A DNA stretch of 64,000 nt from Aldehydirespirator sp965220345 (lineage in GTDB: Bacteria > Actinomycetota > Acidimicrobiia > Acidimicrobiales > Aldehydirespiratoraceae): contig OZ244822.1 of NCBI GenBank assembly GCA_965220345.1, positions 1,488,001 through 1,552,000 of the forward strand. The letters run 5' to 3'. Both the position numbers and the translations under genes were made by a program. This document shows positions 19,115 through 28,586 of the stretch, one piece after another; position 1 is the first letter of the stretch, and every line of letters begins with the position of its first letter. The notes beneath the pieces were generated by a model. That model was not told the origin of the DNA and did no database searches. It was given only the letters and a program-made list of their open reading frames with translations.

Positions 19115-19882
19115 TCAAGCGATCTTGATGCCAGACTGCGCTTGCTGCAGTAGGCGCTCGACGAGAGAATCTACGGCTGACCACACTGAGGCAGCTTCAC
19201 TACTTGGTAGGGAGATCCCTTCACGGTCCGCTTGGGTTACTTCGTTGCTGGCGGGGATCACCACATCAAGAGGCACATCGTTTTGTGCACACAACCGGGC
19301 TAGCAGGTCACGTTGGTCTTCACTGACTTTGTTGCCTACTCCGACCCAGGCGGCTATGCCGAGTTCTTTGGCTAGAGCGATCGTGCGGCGAGCGGTGATC
19401 ACCGCCTTGAGACTGGGTTCCATCACAAGCACCAGCACATCGGCGTGAGCCAGAGTGCCGCCGGAACGACTCAGATGCTCAATGCCAGCCTCCATGTCGA
19501 TGATGGTGTCATCGGTCTCGGTTTCTAGAGCTTCCCCCAAGAGGCTGCGTACGGTGGCGTGCCCTCCGCAAGTGCATCCTGCGGCTGCCTCGTTGACACG
19601 CAAAGCCGACATCACGGTCACACCACAAGGAGTTTGTGTGCCGTAGTCGGCCATCAGTTCAGCGGCGGTGAGATCACCGCGACTGCCCACAACAATCGAC
19701 CGGGGCACTGTCGGCAAAGCCTCGGTAGCGGCAGGGTCGAGCCCTAGAGACAGCCCCAAATTGGGGTTGGAGTCGGTGTCAACAGCCAGCACTCGTCGAC
19801 CGCGCTTGGTCAGAGCCCGGGCTAGCAGCGCGCTGATTGTTGTCTTGCCCACACCGCCTTTGCCGACCACTCCGATCTTCAT
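19115..19882 (-). CDS. CooC-like MinD/ArsA-superfamily ATPase (cysteine form)
   Basis: A 255-residue P-loop ATPase with a deviant Walker A (GKGGVGKTT, residues 8-16), the DTDSNPNLGLSLG segment characteristic of CooC-type proteins, and a C-x-C motif at residues 103-105 (GCTCGG). In CooC of carboxydotrophs the C-x-C cysteines bind nickel or zinc at the dimer interface, and the protein helps insert nickel into CO dehydrogenase. The gene lies 104 bases downstream of hypF on the same strand, which supports a role in maturation of a nickel enzyme, although neither hydrogenase nor CODH genes are in the window. It is the cysteine counterpart of the Sec-containing paralog at 34514-35257. Confidence 0.88.
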   Translation of the reverse strand: MKIGVVGKGGVGKTTISALLARALTKRGRRVLAVDTDSNPNLGLSLGLDPAATEALPTVPRSIVVGSRGDLTAAELMADYGTQTPCGVTVMSALRVNEAAAGCTCGGHATVRSLLGEALETETDDTIIDMEAGIEHLSRSGGTLAHADVLVLVMEPSLKAVITARRTIALAKELGIAAWVGVGNKVSEDQRDLLARLCAQNDVPLDVVIPASNEVTQADREGISLPSSEAASVWSAVDSLVERLLQQAQSGIKIA

Positions 19883-19986
19883 CGCGGTTGTGTCTTAGTT
19901 CTGTACAACATTTGCACGGTAATCATCTTGGCAAGGTAGCAGCCATAGCGGCATCCCTGGTGAGTCAACATCATCGGGCCATTGAG

Positions 19987-22338
19987 TCAGCATTCTGTGG
20001 CCATCCAAGCCCGCGCTACAACGGCTTGTCCTAGCGAAATGCCACCGTCGTTGGGAGGGACTTGGCGGTGGCTGAGCACTTTGAAGCCGCACTTTTGCAA
20101 GTCTGCGGTCAGCAGCTCGGTCAGCAGACGATTCTGGAAGACCCCTCCCGACAATGCCACAGCAGTCAATCCGGTGGCTTCACGGGACTGCTGCGCCGCA
20201 GCCACAGCAACATCGGCTACCCAACGATGAAACGACCCCGAAACCTCAGCAAGGCACCTACCGCCCAAAAGATCATCTGCCACAGCAACGATCAGCGGCA
20301 TCGGGTCGATCATCGCGGGAGAGTCTGCGCTGATCATTACCGGATAACGCTGCTCGCATGACCCTGACCCTGCAGCCTGCTCAAGACCGATGGCGGCCTG
20401 CCCTTCGTAGCTCACGGTCTGACATATTCCACACATCGATGCCACTGCGTCAAACAACCTGCCGATTGATGTGGTCATCATCGACTGACCTGCACGGCAC
20501 TGTTGCAGAACCTGCTCGACTTGGTCGTGATGGCCTGCCAGCGAATCAAGTTTCGGCAGATCAGCACCAAACGCATTGAAGAGATGAGCCAGAGCCATAC
20601 GCCACGGTTGACGTATCGCAGCAGAGCCGCCAGGCATCGGCACTGCACGCAGATGAGCGAAGCGTTCATAACCTGCTGCGTCGCCGACTAGAACCTCCCC
20701 GCCCCAGAGGGTGCCATCAGCACCCCAACCGATGCCATCAAAGATCAGCCCAATGGCTTCACCCGCGAAACCCGAGTCGGCCAGACAGGAAGCCAAATGT
20801 GCGTGATGATGCTGCACACCAAGTAGGGGGGCGAGATCAACGCTACAAGCGAACTTGGTTGATAGATACTCGGGATGCAGATCATGCACGACCAGTTCGG
20901 GAGCGGCTCGGGTTAACTCAAGCAGATCAGTGACGGCGACCTCAAAAGCTTCCAAAGCGGCCGGGTGCTCTAGGTCACCGAGATGCACCGAAAGGTGAGC
21001 TTTATTGCCTAGAGCCAAACACACTGTGTTTTTGAGTTCGGCACCAAGCGCAAGCACCGTCGGGACACTCCCACTTTGACCATTGAGATGCAGCGGTGTT
21101 GGGGCGTAGCCACGGGCGCGGCGCAGAATCTGAAAACCACCGTTGACGACATGAGCCACGGAATCATCAGCACGACGTTCGATGATCCGATCATGGCTGA
21201 GGATCGCATCCACCATCGGGGCAAGCTCAGCCTCGGCCAGGTTGTCGTCGATGATTATCGGCTCGTTGCTGCGGTTGCCGCTGGTGCAGACCAGTGCCAC
21301 TCCGACAGCTTCTGCTAGCAGAGCGTGAAGCGGGCTTGCGGGCAGCATCACCCCCAACAGATTGGTGTTAGGTGCCACTTCTGCTGCGATTGCCGCGTGT
21401 GACGCTCGTGTCGCTTGTGTCGCTTGCGGTGCTCGCAGGGCCAGCATTATGGGTGCTTCGGGTCCGCAGAGCGCTCGCTGCGCCACATCGTCAAGCTGAA
21501 CCAGTTCATTTGCTGCCGCGATCGAAGCGACCAGCAGAGCGAAAGGTTTCTCATCGCGATGTTTGCGTTGCCTCAGTCGAGCCACAGCAACAGCATCGTC
21601 GGCGCGACATGTCAACTGATAGCCGCCCACACCCTTGACAGCGACGATGCGACCCTCTCTCAGCAGCGCAGCCGCCGCCGTCAGCGGATCATCCTCGCAA
21701 GCTTCGCCGCTACTTAAACGCAGTTTCAGTCTTGGTCCGCAGTCAGCGCAGCACACAGCCTGAGCGTGATGACGCCGATCTTTTGGATTGCGATATTCGC
21801 TGTTGCATGATTCGCAGAGCGCAAAGCGGGCCATTGAGGTGCGTTCGCGGTCATAGGGCAGGCTCTGTACCACTGTGCAGCGAGGCCCGCAGTTGACGCA
21901 GCATGTGAAGGCGTAGCCGTAACGACGGTCGCTCGGATCGCGGATCTCGGCAAGACACGCCGAGCATGTGGCAGCATCCGCAGGCACGCCAGCAACCACT
22001 GGATCAACCACACCCGCAGTCATTGCATCAACCACGCCGGTAACCACTGCCCCGCTTGCGTTTGAGCTGTCAGCGATCACAAACTCACGTTCCTGTTCAA
22101 CGCAGGACAGCACCGTCGAATGCAGCGATTCCACTCGTGCCAGCGGAGGTGCCTCAGCGGTAACTCGATCAACGAAAGCGGCAAGATCGGTTTGGGCACC
22201 TTGGATCTCGCACCAAACGCCGTTGCTATCGTTGCCAGCCGCACCGGTCAGCGAAAGACATCTCGCCAGTCGATGTAGATGAGGTCGGAAACCTACGCCC
22301 TGCACAGTGCCAGTGATGCGCAGGCGAAGTCGCTGCAC
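19987..22338 (-). CDS. hypF: Carbamoyltransferase HypF, [NiFe] hydrogenase maturation
   Basis: HypF makes the thiocarbamoyl group that becomes the cyanide ligand of [NiFe] hydrogenase. The 783-residue chain has the full domain order: acylphosphatase (GTVQGVGFRPHLHRLA at the N-terminus), two zinc-finger segments (CSACLAEI ... CCVNCGPRC and CESCNSEY ... CCADCGP), a YrdC-like domain (about 215-400, KGVGGYQLTCRADD), and a Kae1-like domain with HHHAHLASC near residue 490. Length is normal for the family. It starts with an ATG and is followed on the same strand by the CooC-like gene. The other hyp genes and hydrogenase subunits are not in the window. Confidence 0.95.
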   Translation of the reverse strand: MQRLRLRITGTVQGVGFRPHLHRLARCLSLTGAAGNDSNGVWCEIQGAQTDLAAFVDRVTAEAPPLARVESLHSTVLSCVEQEREFVIADSSNASGAVVTGVVDAMTAGVVDPVVAGVPADAATCSACLAEIRDPSDRRYGYAFTCCVNCGPRCTVVQSLPYDRERTSMARFALCESCNSEYRNPKDRRHHAQAVCCADCGPRLKLRLSSGEACEDDPLTAAAALLREGRIVAVKGVGGYQLTCRADDAVAVARLRQRKHRDEKPFALLVASIAAANELVQLDDVAQRALCGPEAPIMLALRAPQATQATRASHAAIAAEVAPNTNLLGVMLPASPLHALLAEAVGVALVCTSGNRSNEPIIIDDNLAEAELAPMVDAILSHDRIIERRADDSVAHVVNGGFQILRRARGYAPTPLHLNGQSGSVPTVLALGAELKNTVCLALGNKAHLSVHLGDLEHPAALEAFEVAVTDLLELTRAAPELVVHDLHPEYLSTKFACSVDLAPLLGVQHHHAHLASCLADSGFAGEAIGLIFDGIGWGADGTLWGGEVLVGDAAGYERFAHLRAVPMPGGSAAIRQPWRMALAHLFNAFGADLPKLDSLAGHHDQVEQVLQQCRAGQSMMTTSIGRLFDAVASMCGICQTVSYEGQAAIGLEQAAGSGSCEQRYPVMISADSPAMIDPMPLIVAVADDLLGGRCLAEVSGSFHRWVADVAVAAAQQSREATGLTAVALSGGVFQNRLLTELLTADLQKCGFKVLSHRQVPPNDGGISLGQAVVARAWMATEC

Positions 22339-22527
22339 AGCGCGCAGGTTACCGCGCGCTGGTTACCGAGCCTTACCACTCCTTCCCGAACCCAGCGCCG
22401 CATCAGGTGCGAAATCACAACACATGAAGGTTGCCTGGCTAATCGTTAATGTTGCAGGTGCGGGGCACTCTATGCCAGCGAAACTATAGAGTTGGACTGT
22501 GCAGAGGCATTATCTAAGGTTCTGATC

Positions 22528-24609
22528 ATGTATCTTCGCCGAATTCCTCATATCGCCCTAGTCCATATCGCTCTAGTCCTAGCGCTGTGTGCTTTTTTGC
22601 TGTCACCTTTGGCGCATGCCCAAAACGATGGCGAAGCGGTCGTAGTGCGGGTGGGCTTGCACGCAGCCGAAAAGAACCTCAACCCGTTCATTGTTCCCCA
22701 GGCTTTGCCGCTGACGCACGACTTCACGATGCTGGTCTACGACACGCTCTTTTGGTCGCAAAGCCGTATCAATCCCGAGCCCTGGCTAGCGACTGGCGCA
22801 GAGGCATCCGCAGATTTTCGTGTATGGACGGTGTCGTTGCGCGACGACGTTGTTTGGCATGACGGTGTTGCGTTCACCGCTGAAGACGTGGCTTTCACTT
22901 TCCAGTATTTCGCTGATGATGCTGGCCCGGGACGCTACGGCCATCACGTCTATGACCATCCAGTATTTGAGTCGGCGACGGTCATAAACGACACCACCGT
23001 CGAACTTCGTTTTGAGGATCCGGTGTCGACTTTCATGATGCTGCCCGGTGGCGATATCCCGATACTGCCCAAACACATCTGGGAAGATGTCGAAGACCCG
23101 CGTGCGGATGCCACTTCGCTGCCGGTCGGGACAGGCCCCTATGTGATGGTTGAATACAACCCTGGCACCTCGTATCGGCTAGAAGCCAACCCCGACTATT
23201 TTTTGGGGGCACCCCTAGTTGACACGCTGATCATGCCGGTGGTGAGAGACTCCCAGGCGGCTTTCGCGGGACTTCAAACCGGTGAACTCGATTTCGTTAC
23301 CCGCAATCTGCCTGCACCGCTGGTGTCTCGCGTGCAAGAAAACGACGAACTTGAAGTAATCACAGGCAGCCGTATGCAGTCGCTGTATTTGATGTTCAAC
23401 ACTCGCAAACCGATCTTGTCAAACCCGACAGTGCGCAAAGCCATGAGCATGGCGCTTGACCTTGAGAGCATCGTCAATATTGTTGAGGGTGGTCTGGGAC
23501 GTGCAGGTAATGACACTTGGACTCATCCTGATTCGCCTTGGGCTCATCCATCTGGTGGCCACATTTTTGATGTAGCTGCCGCCAACGCAATGCTTGATGA
23601 AGCCGGATATGCGATGGACGGCAATGTGCGGCGCAGCCCTGAAGGCGCGGCGATGTCCTTCACGCTGCTCGTCAACGCAGCCGCCCCGCCGCAGATCCGA
23701 TCAGGGGAACTAGTCGCAGAGCAGCTTTCTGCCATAGGTGTTGATGTCACAGTCGAGCCGCTGGATGCGCCTGCCATTACCGCGGCTCGCCGTCCGGGGC
23801 CTGACGGGCCGCCGTCGGTGGAAATGTTCATTGCCGTGTTTGAGTCGCACGCTCATGCTGATCCTGACCATCTGTTCTTCTTCTTTCATACCCCGGGTCG
23901 AGGGGTGGGCGGGATCTTCAGCGGCTACTCCAATCCCGAGTTCGATGCTGTGCTTGATTCTGCTCTGGGTGTGTCGGTACCAGAAAAGCAGGAGTTGATT
24001 AGCCAAGCGCAGGAGATTTTCGCTGCCGAAGCGCCAGCAGTAGTGCTGTATTATCCCGACGGGCGTTGGGGTTATCGACCTGCTGCATATGACGGGTGGA
24101 TCAGCGACCCAGGCCACGGAGTGTTCACCAAACGCTCACTGCTAGCACCTCATGCGGCAGTCGGGTCTTCAGTTGAAGTTTCCGAAGGCGCTGCAGGCAC
24201 AGCTTCCGACGAGTCTGGCGCAGGTGATGGCGATGATGGAGACACCGTCGCAGGCGCTGATGATGATGGCGACACCGACGGAGGCGCTGGCACAGCCGAC
24301 AGCTCAGAAGACGCTTCTGGAGCTGCTGATGAGTCACAATCAGCCGATGAGATGGCAGCCAGCGAGATGGCGGCAGATGATGCGGACGCAGGTTCAGACG
24401 CAGATTCGGGTGAGCCCGCTGAGGCTTCTGCTGGCGCATCCGCGCAAGACTTAGAGCAAGACGCTTCAGACGAGGGCGACTCAGATGACGGTGGTGGCGG
24501 CGGTGCCGCGTCGGTGGTGACTGCGGTGATTGTGCTGGCCGTCGTGGCTGCGGTAGCGGCGTTTGCCGTAGTGCGACGCCGTGGACAGCAGGGCACCGTC
24601 GAAGACTGA
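22528..24609 (+). CDS. ABC transporter substrate-binding protein, peptide/nickel family (SBP_bac_5), membrane-anchored
   Basis: From ATG 22528 the protein has a signal peptide (HIALVLALCAFLLSPLAHAQ) and a family 5 extracellular solute-binding domain of about 500 residues (KNLNPFIVPQ, DVVWHDGVAFTAEDVAFTFQY, VGTGPYVMVEYNPGTSYRLEANPDYF). Such proteins bind oligopeptides, dipeptides or nickel. After it comes an acidic Asp/Ala/Gly/Ser-rich linker of about 110 residues and a C-terminal transmembrane helix ending in RRRG, so the protein is probably tethered to the membrane. The tether with a long acidic linker is unusual for this family. It is the first gene of a three-gene transporter operon and overlaps the permease gene by 29 bases. 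A TTG start at 22492 is also open. Confidence 0.9.
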   Translation: MYLRRIPHIALVHIALVLALCAFLLSPLAHAQNDGEAVVVRVGLHAAEKNLNPFIVPQALPLTHDFTMLVYDTLFWSQSRINPEPWLATGAEASADFRVWTVSLRDDVVWHDGVAFTAEDVAFTFQYFADDAGPGRYGHHVYDHPVFESATVINDTTVELRFEDPVSTFMMLPGGDIPILPKHIWEDVEDPRADATSLPVGTGPYVMVEYNPGTSYRLEANPDYFLGAPLVDTLIMPVVRDSQAAFAGLQTGELDFVTRNLPAPLVSRVQENDELEVITGSRMQSLYLMFNTRKPILSNPTVRKAMSMALDLESIVNIVEGGLGRAGNDTWTHPDSPWAHPSGGHIFDVAAANAMLDEAGYAMDGNVRRSPEGAAMSFTLLVNAAAPPQIRSGELVAEQLSAIGVDVTVEPLDAPAITAARRPGPDGPPSVEMFIAVFESHAHADPDHLFFFFHTPGRGVGGIFSGYSNPEFDAVLDSALGVSVPEKQELISQAQEIFAAEAPAVVLYYPDGRWGYRPAAYDGWISDPGHGVFTKRSLLAPHAAVGSSVEVSEGAAGTASDESGAGDGDDGDTVAGADDDGDTDGGAGTADSSEDASGAADESQSADEMAASEMAADDADAGSDADSGEPAEASAGASAQDLEQDASDEGDSDDGGGGGAASVVTAVIVLAVVAAVAAFAVVRRRGQQGTVED

Positions 24610-25612
24610 GACCAGCATCGCCTCACGGCGACAGCGGACTCTTGCTGTGCGCCTGCTGAGGCTGGCATCTCAGTATGCGGCGGTGATCCTTGCCGCTCTA
24701 GTAGTCAACTTCGCATTGCCGCGGCTGGCACCCGGCGATCCGGCCGACTATCTAGTCCCGCCGGAGTCGGGAGCAGTCGAAGACACTGTGCGTCAGTCGA
24801 TGCTGGAACGTTTTGATCTTGACGGCTCAGCCTGGCAGCAGTTCGGTAGTTATCTGGGCAACCTGTCACGAGGTGACTTCGGCATCTCGGTGCGTGACGG
24901 CAGAGCGGTGTCGGAGGTGGTCGGCGAGCGTCTCTGGTGGTCGTTGCTGCTGGTAGGCACTGCGGTGGTGGTGTCAACGGTTCTGGGGGTGATGTTGGGT
25001 TTCGCAGCTGGTTGGCGTCGCGGATCACGGCGCGATGTTTCGCTTCTGGCAGGAGTTTTGGCAGTGGATGCGCTGCCAGCGTTTTTTGTCGGGTTGATGC
25101 TTTTGCTGGTGTTCTCGGTGCATCTGGAGTGGCTGCCCGTCTATGGGGCTGTGTCACCAGATGAGCTAGGTGGCTGGGACTGGATCGTTGATGTTGCGAA
25201 ACGTTTGGTGATGCCTGCGGTGACGCTCACATTCGTCGGCTTGGGATCGGTGTTCGTCGTGGCTCGCTCGGCAATGATCTCCGAACTTGGTGAGGACTAT
25301 GTTTTTATGGCACGCGCTAAAGGTCTTTCAGATCGTGCTGTCAAACGTCACGCTGCCCGTAATGCCATGATCCCAGTGTCCACAGTGGCATTGCTGGGGT
25401 TCTCGACACTGGTGGGAGCAGCGACCGTGGTTGAAAGCGTGTTCTCGTATCCAGGGCTTGGTTCGCTGGCTTTTGATGCTGTAAGAGCTCGCGACTATCC
25501 AGTGCTTCAAGCAGTGTTTGTATTGCTGTCGTTGACTGCGGTGGCCGCCAACCTGCTAGCAGATCTGCTTTACCCGGTTCTTGATCCGCGGGTTCGCCGA
25601 GCGGGTTCGTGA
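24581..25612 (+). CDS. ABC transporter permease, DppB/OppB type
   Basis: A 343-residue inner-membrane permease with six predicted hydrophobic helices, beginning AVILAALVVNFALPRLAPGDPADYL as in DppB-type proteins. The cytoplasmic EAA-like loop reads DYVFMARAKGLSDRAVKRHAARNAMIP, which contacts the ATPase. The GTG start at 24581 overlaps the end of the binding-protein gene, and the stop overlaps the start of the following fused gene, so translation is probably coupled. Substrate is likely peptides, with nickel as an alternative given hypF and CooC-like genes nearby. Confidence 0.92.
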   Translation: MDSRAPSKTETSIASRRQRTLAVRLLRLASQYAAVILAALVVNFALPRLAPGDPADYLVPPESGAVEDTVRQSMLERFDLDGSAWQQFGSYLGNLSRGDFGISVRDGRAVSEVVGERLWWSLLLVGTAVVVSTVLGVMLGFAAGWRRGSRRDVSLLAGVLAVDALPAFFVGLMLLLVFSVHLEWLPVYGAVSPDELGGWDWIVDVAKRLVMPAVTLTFVGLGSVFVVARSAMISELGEDYVFMARAKGLSDRAVKRHAARNAMIPVSTVALLGFSTLVGAATVVESVFSYPGLGSLAFDAVRARDYPVLQAVFVLLSLTAVAANLLADLLYPVLDPRVRRAGS

Positions 25613-28449
25613 TGCTGGCGAAGTATCGCACTCGGCTTCGGTCGGCCACACTGGTTCTGGCATCAGTTGGCGCGTTGATGTTGCTGGTGGTGATCGGCGC
25701 AGCCGTGTTCGCGGATCTGCTGGCATCGCATCCACCTGATCGCACAAGCGGGCTGCCATATCAGTCCCCTTCGGCGCAGCACTGGTTGGGCACCGATGAC
25801 TTAGGCCGCGATCTTTGGGCGCAGCTGGTGTTCGGTGCTCGAGTGTCGCTGCTTGTGGGGTTGGTAGCGGCTGTGGCAGCGACACTGCTTGGCACGGCTG
25901 CTGCTTTGCTCGCAGGCTGGTGCCGCGGCTGGATCGACGCAGCGACTATGCGGCTGGTTGATCTGACCCTGTCTCTGCCGTTTTTGGTGCTGGTTCTGGT
26001 GCTGGCGGCCTATTTCGGTCGTGGTCTTGAAGTGTTGATCGTGTTGATCGCAGGAGTGCTTTGGGCGCGCCCGGCGCGGCTACTGCGCAGTCAGGTGCTG
26101 AAAATCTCAGAGTTCGGTCACACCGAGGCTGCACAAGCCATGGGAGCTGGGCCGTTGCGGATTATGACAATCCATATCGGCTGGCGATTGACACCATTGA
26201 TCGTGTCGCAGCTTGTGAGAGCAGCTGCGGTGGCGGTGATCGTGCAGTCAGGCGTGGCGTTTTTGGGTTTGGGTGATCCTGGTCGGGTTAGTTGGGGATC
26301 AACGCTCTACTTCGCTAACAACGGCAGCGCCATCCTCACCGATGCCTGGCTTTGGTGGATCGTGCCTCCAGGCGCAGCCTTGACGGTTCTGATCGTCGGA
26401 CTGGCTCTTGTGGGATTCGCATTTGAGGAATTAGCCGACCCACAGTTGAGCAGTCACGGTTGGAGACCTCCCAGGCGACGTCGCCTCAGCGAGACGCTGC
26501 CCGAGCCGTGCGCTGCTGATTTGCGCCTTGATGTGCGTGACCTATCAGTGGACTTTGCTGAGGCAGCGGTGGTGCGCAACGTCGACTTGCAGATCAGCCG
26601 CGGCAGAACTCTGGGTCTGGTAGGTGAATCAGGTTCGGGCAAATCCACACTGGGGCTGGCCGTGCCAGGATTGGTGGCTCACCCAGGCCGGGTCACAGCC
26701 GCTGCGGTGATGCTTGAAGAACTTGATCTGCGTCGTCTGGGAAGGCACGGCCTGGAGAAGATACGTGGTCGTGATGTAGCGATCGTGCCGCAAGCGGCGA
26801 TGAGCGTGCTTGACCCAACAATGACGATTGCTGATCAAGTAGCAGAAGCTGTTGATGGCGGCTTTGACCGTCATCTAGCACGTCAGCGTGCTGAAGAGTT
26901 GTTGACTCAGGTGGGTATTGCTCAGCAGCGTCACAATGCTTTCGCTCATGAACTTAGCGGCGGGCAGCGCCAGCGGGTAGTGATTGCCATGGCTGTGGCC
27001 AATCAACCGAAGCTGGTGATCGCTGATGAACCGACCACGGGACTTGATGTCATCAATCAGCAGACCATTCTTGACCTGTTGGACGAACTTCGACGACGGT
27101 TGGGTTTTGATCTTTGGCTCATCTCGCATGACCTGCCGCTGGTTGCGTCTCGCGCTGATGATCTTGTGGTGATGTACGGCGGTCGTGTAGTGGAAGCCGG
27201 TAGCGCAGCTGAAATAGCGCAAAATCCGCAACATCCCTATACGTCAATGCTGGTTGAAGCGTTCCCCTCGCTGCGTGATGCTGCCACAAGACTGCGTCCA
27301 GTGCCCGGTGAAGTCCCTGATCCTCGCAATCTGCCGACCGGTTGCGCTTTTGCGCCGCGCTGCCCTCATCGCCGTGATGACTGCCTACAAACTTTGCCTG
27401 TCGTCCGACCGATCGGTAAAGCAATGGTGGCCTGCCATCACGCGCCGCTGCCCCGAGCCGTCTGGGCATCTGCGCTCGCAGTTGCCGCTGATGCTGACGT
27501 GTCTGCGTCTTCTTCGAGACCGGACTCTGACTCTTTGGACAGTCGCATTGGATGCCGACCTACTCGCAAGCCTGGCCCGAGATCACAATCTGGTGAGCTT
27601 TCGGCAAGCAACGGCACGCTGTCTCGGGCGGTTCTGAGTTTGTCTGATGTCGGGGTGGTGTATCCGAGACAAGCGCAATGGCACCGTGACACAAACGGGC
27701 ACCGTGACGCAGACGGTCTTCTGCATGCCCTGCATAAAGAGTCGCTTGAGGTTGCTGTCGGTGAGTCCGTTGCCATCATCGGCCGCAGTGCAGCAGGCAA
27801 ATCCACTATTGCGCGGTTAGTGGTGGGACTTGTCGAACCAAGCAGCGGCTCAATAACACTGCTGGGTCATGACTTGGCGAAGTTGTCGAAGCGTCAGCAT
27901 CGCCGTCTGTGGCGACGTGTGCAAATGGTGTTTCAGGATCCGTATGAGTCGCTGCATCCCAACATGACTGTCGCCTCGCTGGTTGGTGAGCCGTTGGCCA
28001 TCGCCGGAGTGCCGCGCCGTGAACGCACAGATCGAACGCTTACGGCGTTGCACCAACTCGGGCTGACCCCGGCTGAGAGCTTCCTTGACAGGCATCCCAA
28101 GACGCTTAGTGGCGGGCAACGTCAGCGTGTGGCTCTAGCCCGCACTCTGGTAGCCGAGCCAGAACTCATCGTCGCCGACGAACCGGCATCAATGCTTGAC
28201 GCATCGCTCAGAGCGACTGTGGCTTTGCATCTGCTGGAGGTTCGCAAAGCGCTAGGTGCAACGCTGATATTCATCACTCACGACATTTCTCTGGCACGTC
28301 TAGCGGCTGAGCGGATAGTGGTGCTGTGCGAAGGTCGCGTGGTTGAGGATGGCCCTGCCGCGCAGGTGGTTGACTCGCCAAGCCATCCCGAGACCCAGGC
28401 ACTAATCCAAGCTGCAAGCCACAGCCATACTTCGGGCTCAACCCGATAG
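25609..28449 (+). CDS. Fused ABC transporter: DppC-type permease plus two ATPase domains
   Basis: A single 946-residue chain combines three parts that are normally separate proteins. Residues 1 to about 285 are a DppC-type permease (GTDDLGRDLWAQLVFGARVSL; EAA loop HTEAAQAMGAGPLRIM). Residues about 300-610 are a DppD-type ATPase with Walker A GESGSGKST near 336, signature LSGGQRQRVVIAMA and a C-terminal oligopeptide-ATPase extension with cysteines (CAFAPRCPHRRDDC). Residues about 665-940 are a DppF-type ATPase with Walker A GRSAAGKST near 724 and LSGGQRQRVALART. A low-complexity linker joins the two ATPases. It overlaps the DppB gene by four bases. DppD-DppF fusions are known; including the permease is rarer. 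Confidence 0.92.
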   Translation: MMLAKYRTRLRSATLVLASVGALMLLVVIGAAVFADLLASHPPDRTSGLPYQSPSAQHWLGTDDLGRDLWAQLVFGARVSLLVGLVAAVAATLLGTAAALLAGWCRGWIDAATMRLVDLTLSLPFLVLVLVLAAYFGRGLEVLIVLIAGVLWARPARLLRSQVLKISEFGHTEAAQAMGAGPLRIMTIHIGWRLTPLIVSQLVRAAAVAVIVQSGVAFLGLGDPGRVSWGSTLYFANNGSAILTDAWLWWIVPPGAALTVLIVGLALVGFAFEELADPQLSSHGWRPPRRRRLSETLPEPCAADLRLDVRDLSVDFAEAAVVRNVDLQISRGRTLGLVGESGSGKSTLGLAVPGLVAHPGRVTAAAVMLEELDLRRLGRHGLEKIRGRDVAIVPQAAMSVLDPTMTIADQVAEAVDGGFDRHLARQRAEELLTQVGIAQQRHNAFAHELSGGQRQRVVIAMAVANQPKLVIADEPTTGLDVINQQTILDLLDELRRRLGFDLWLISHDLPLVASRADDLVVMYGGRVVEAGSAAEIAQNPQHPYTSMLVEAFPSLRDAATRLRPVPGEVPDPRNLPTGCAFAPRCPHRRDDCLQTLPVVRPIGKAMVACHHAPLPRAVWASALAVAADADVSASSSRPDSDSLDSRIGCRPTRKPGPRSQSGELSASNGTLSRAVLSLSDVGVVYPRQAQWHRDTNGHRDADGLLHALHKESLEVAVGESVAIIGRSAAGKSTIARLVVGLVEPSSGSITLLGHDLAKLSKRQHRRLWRRVQMVFQDPYESLHPNMTVASLVGEPLAIAGVPRRERTDRTLTALHQLGLTPAESFLDRHPKTLSGGQRQRVALARTLVAEPELIVADEPASMLDASLRATVALHLLEVRKALGATLIFITHDISLARLAAERIVVLCEGRVVEDGPAAQVVDSPSHPETQALIQAASHSHTSGSTR

Positions 28450-28586
28450 ATGAGTGTTACAGTGCTAGTGGATCAAATACATTGGTGGAGCAAAGCAATG
28501 AAGACATCTGCTGGAGACAAGATTTCTGGGTCTAGCGCAACAGAAATAGTCTCCTCTCTCCTCTCTCTCCTCTCGTTTGCTTTGTA

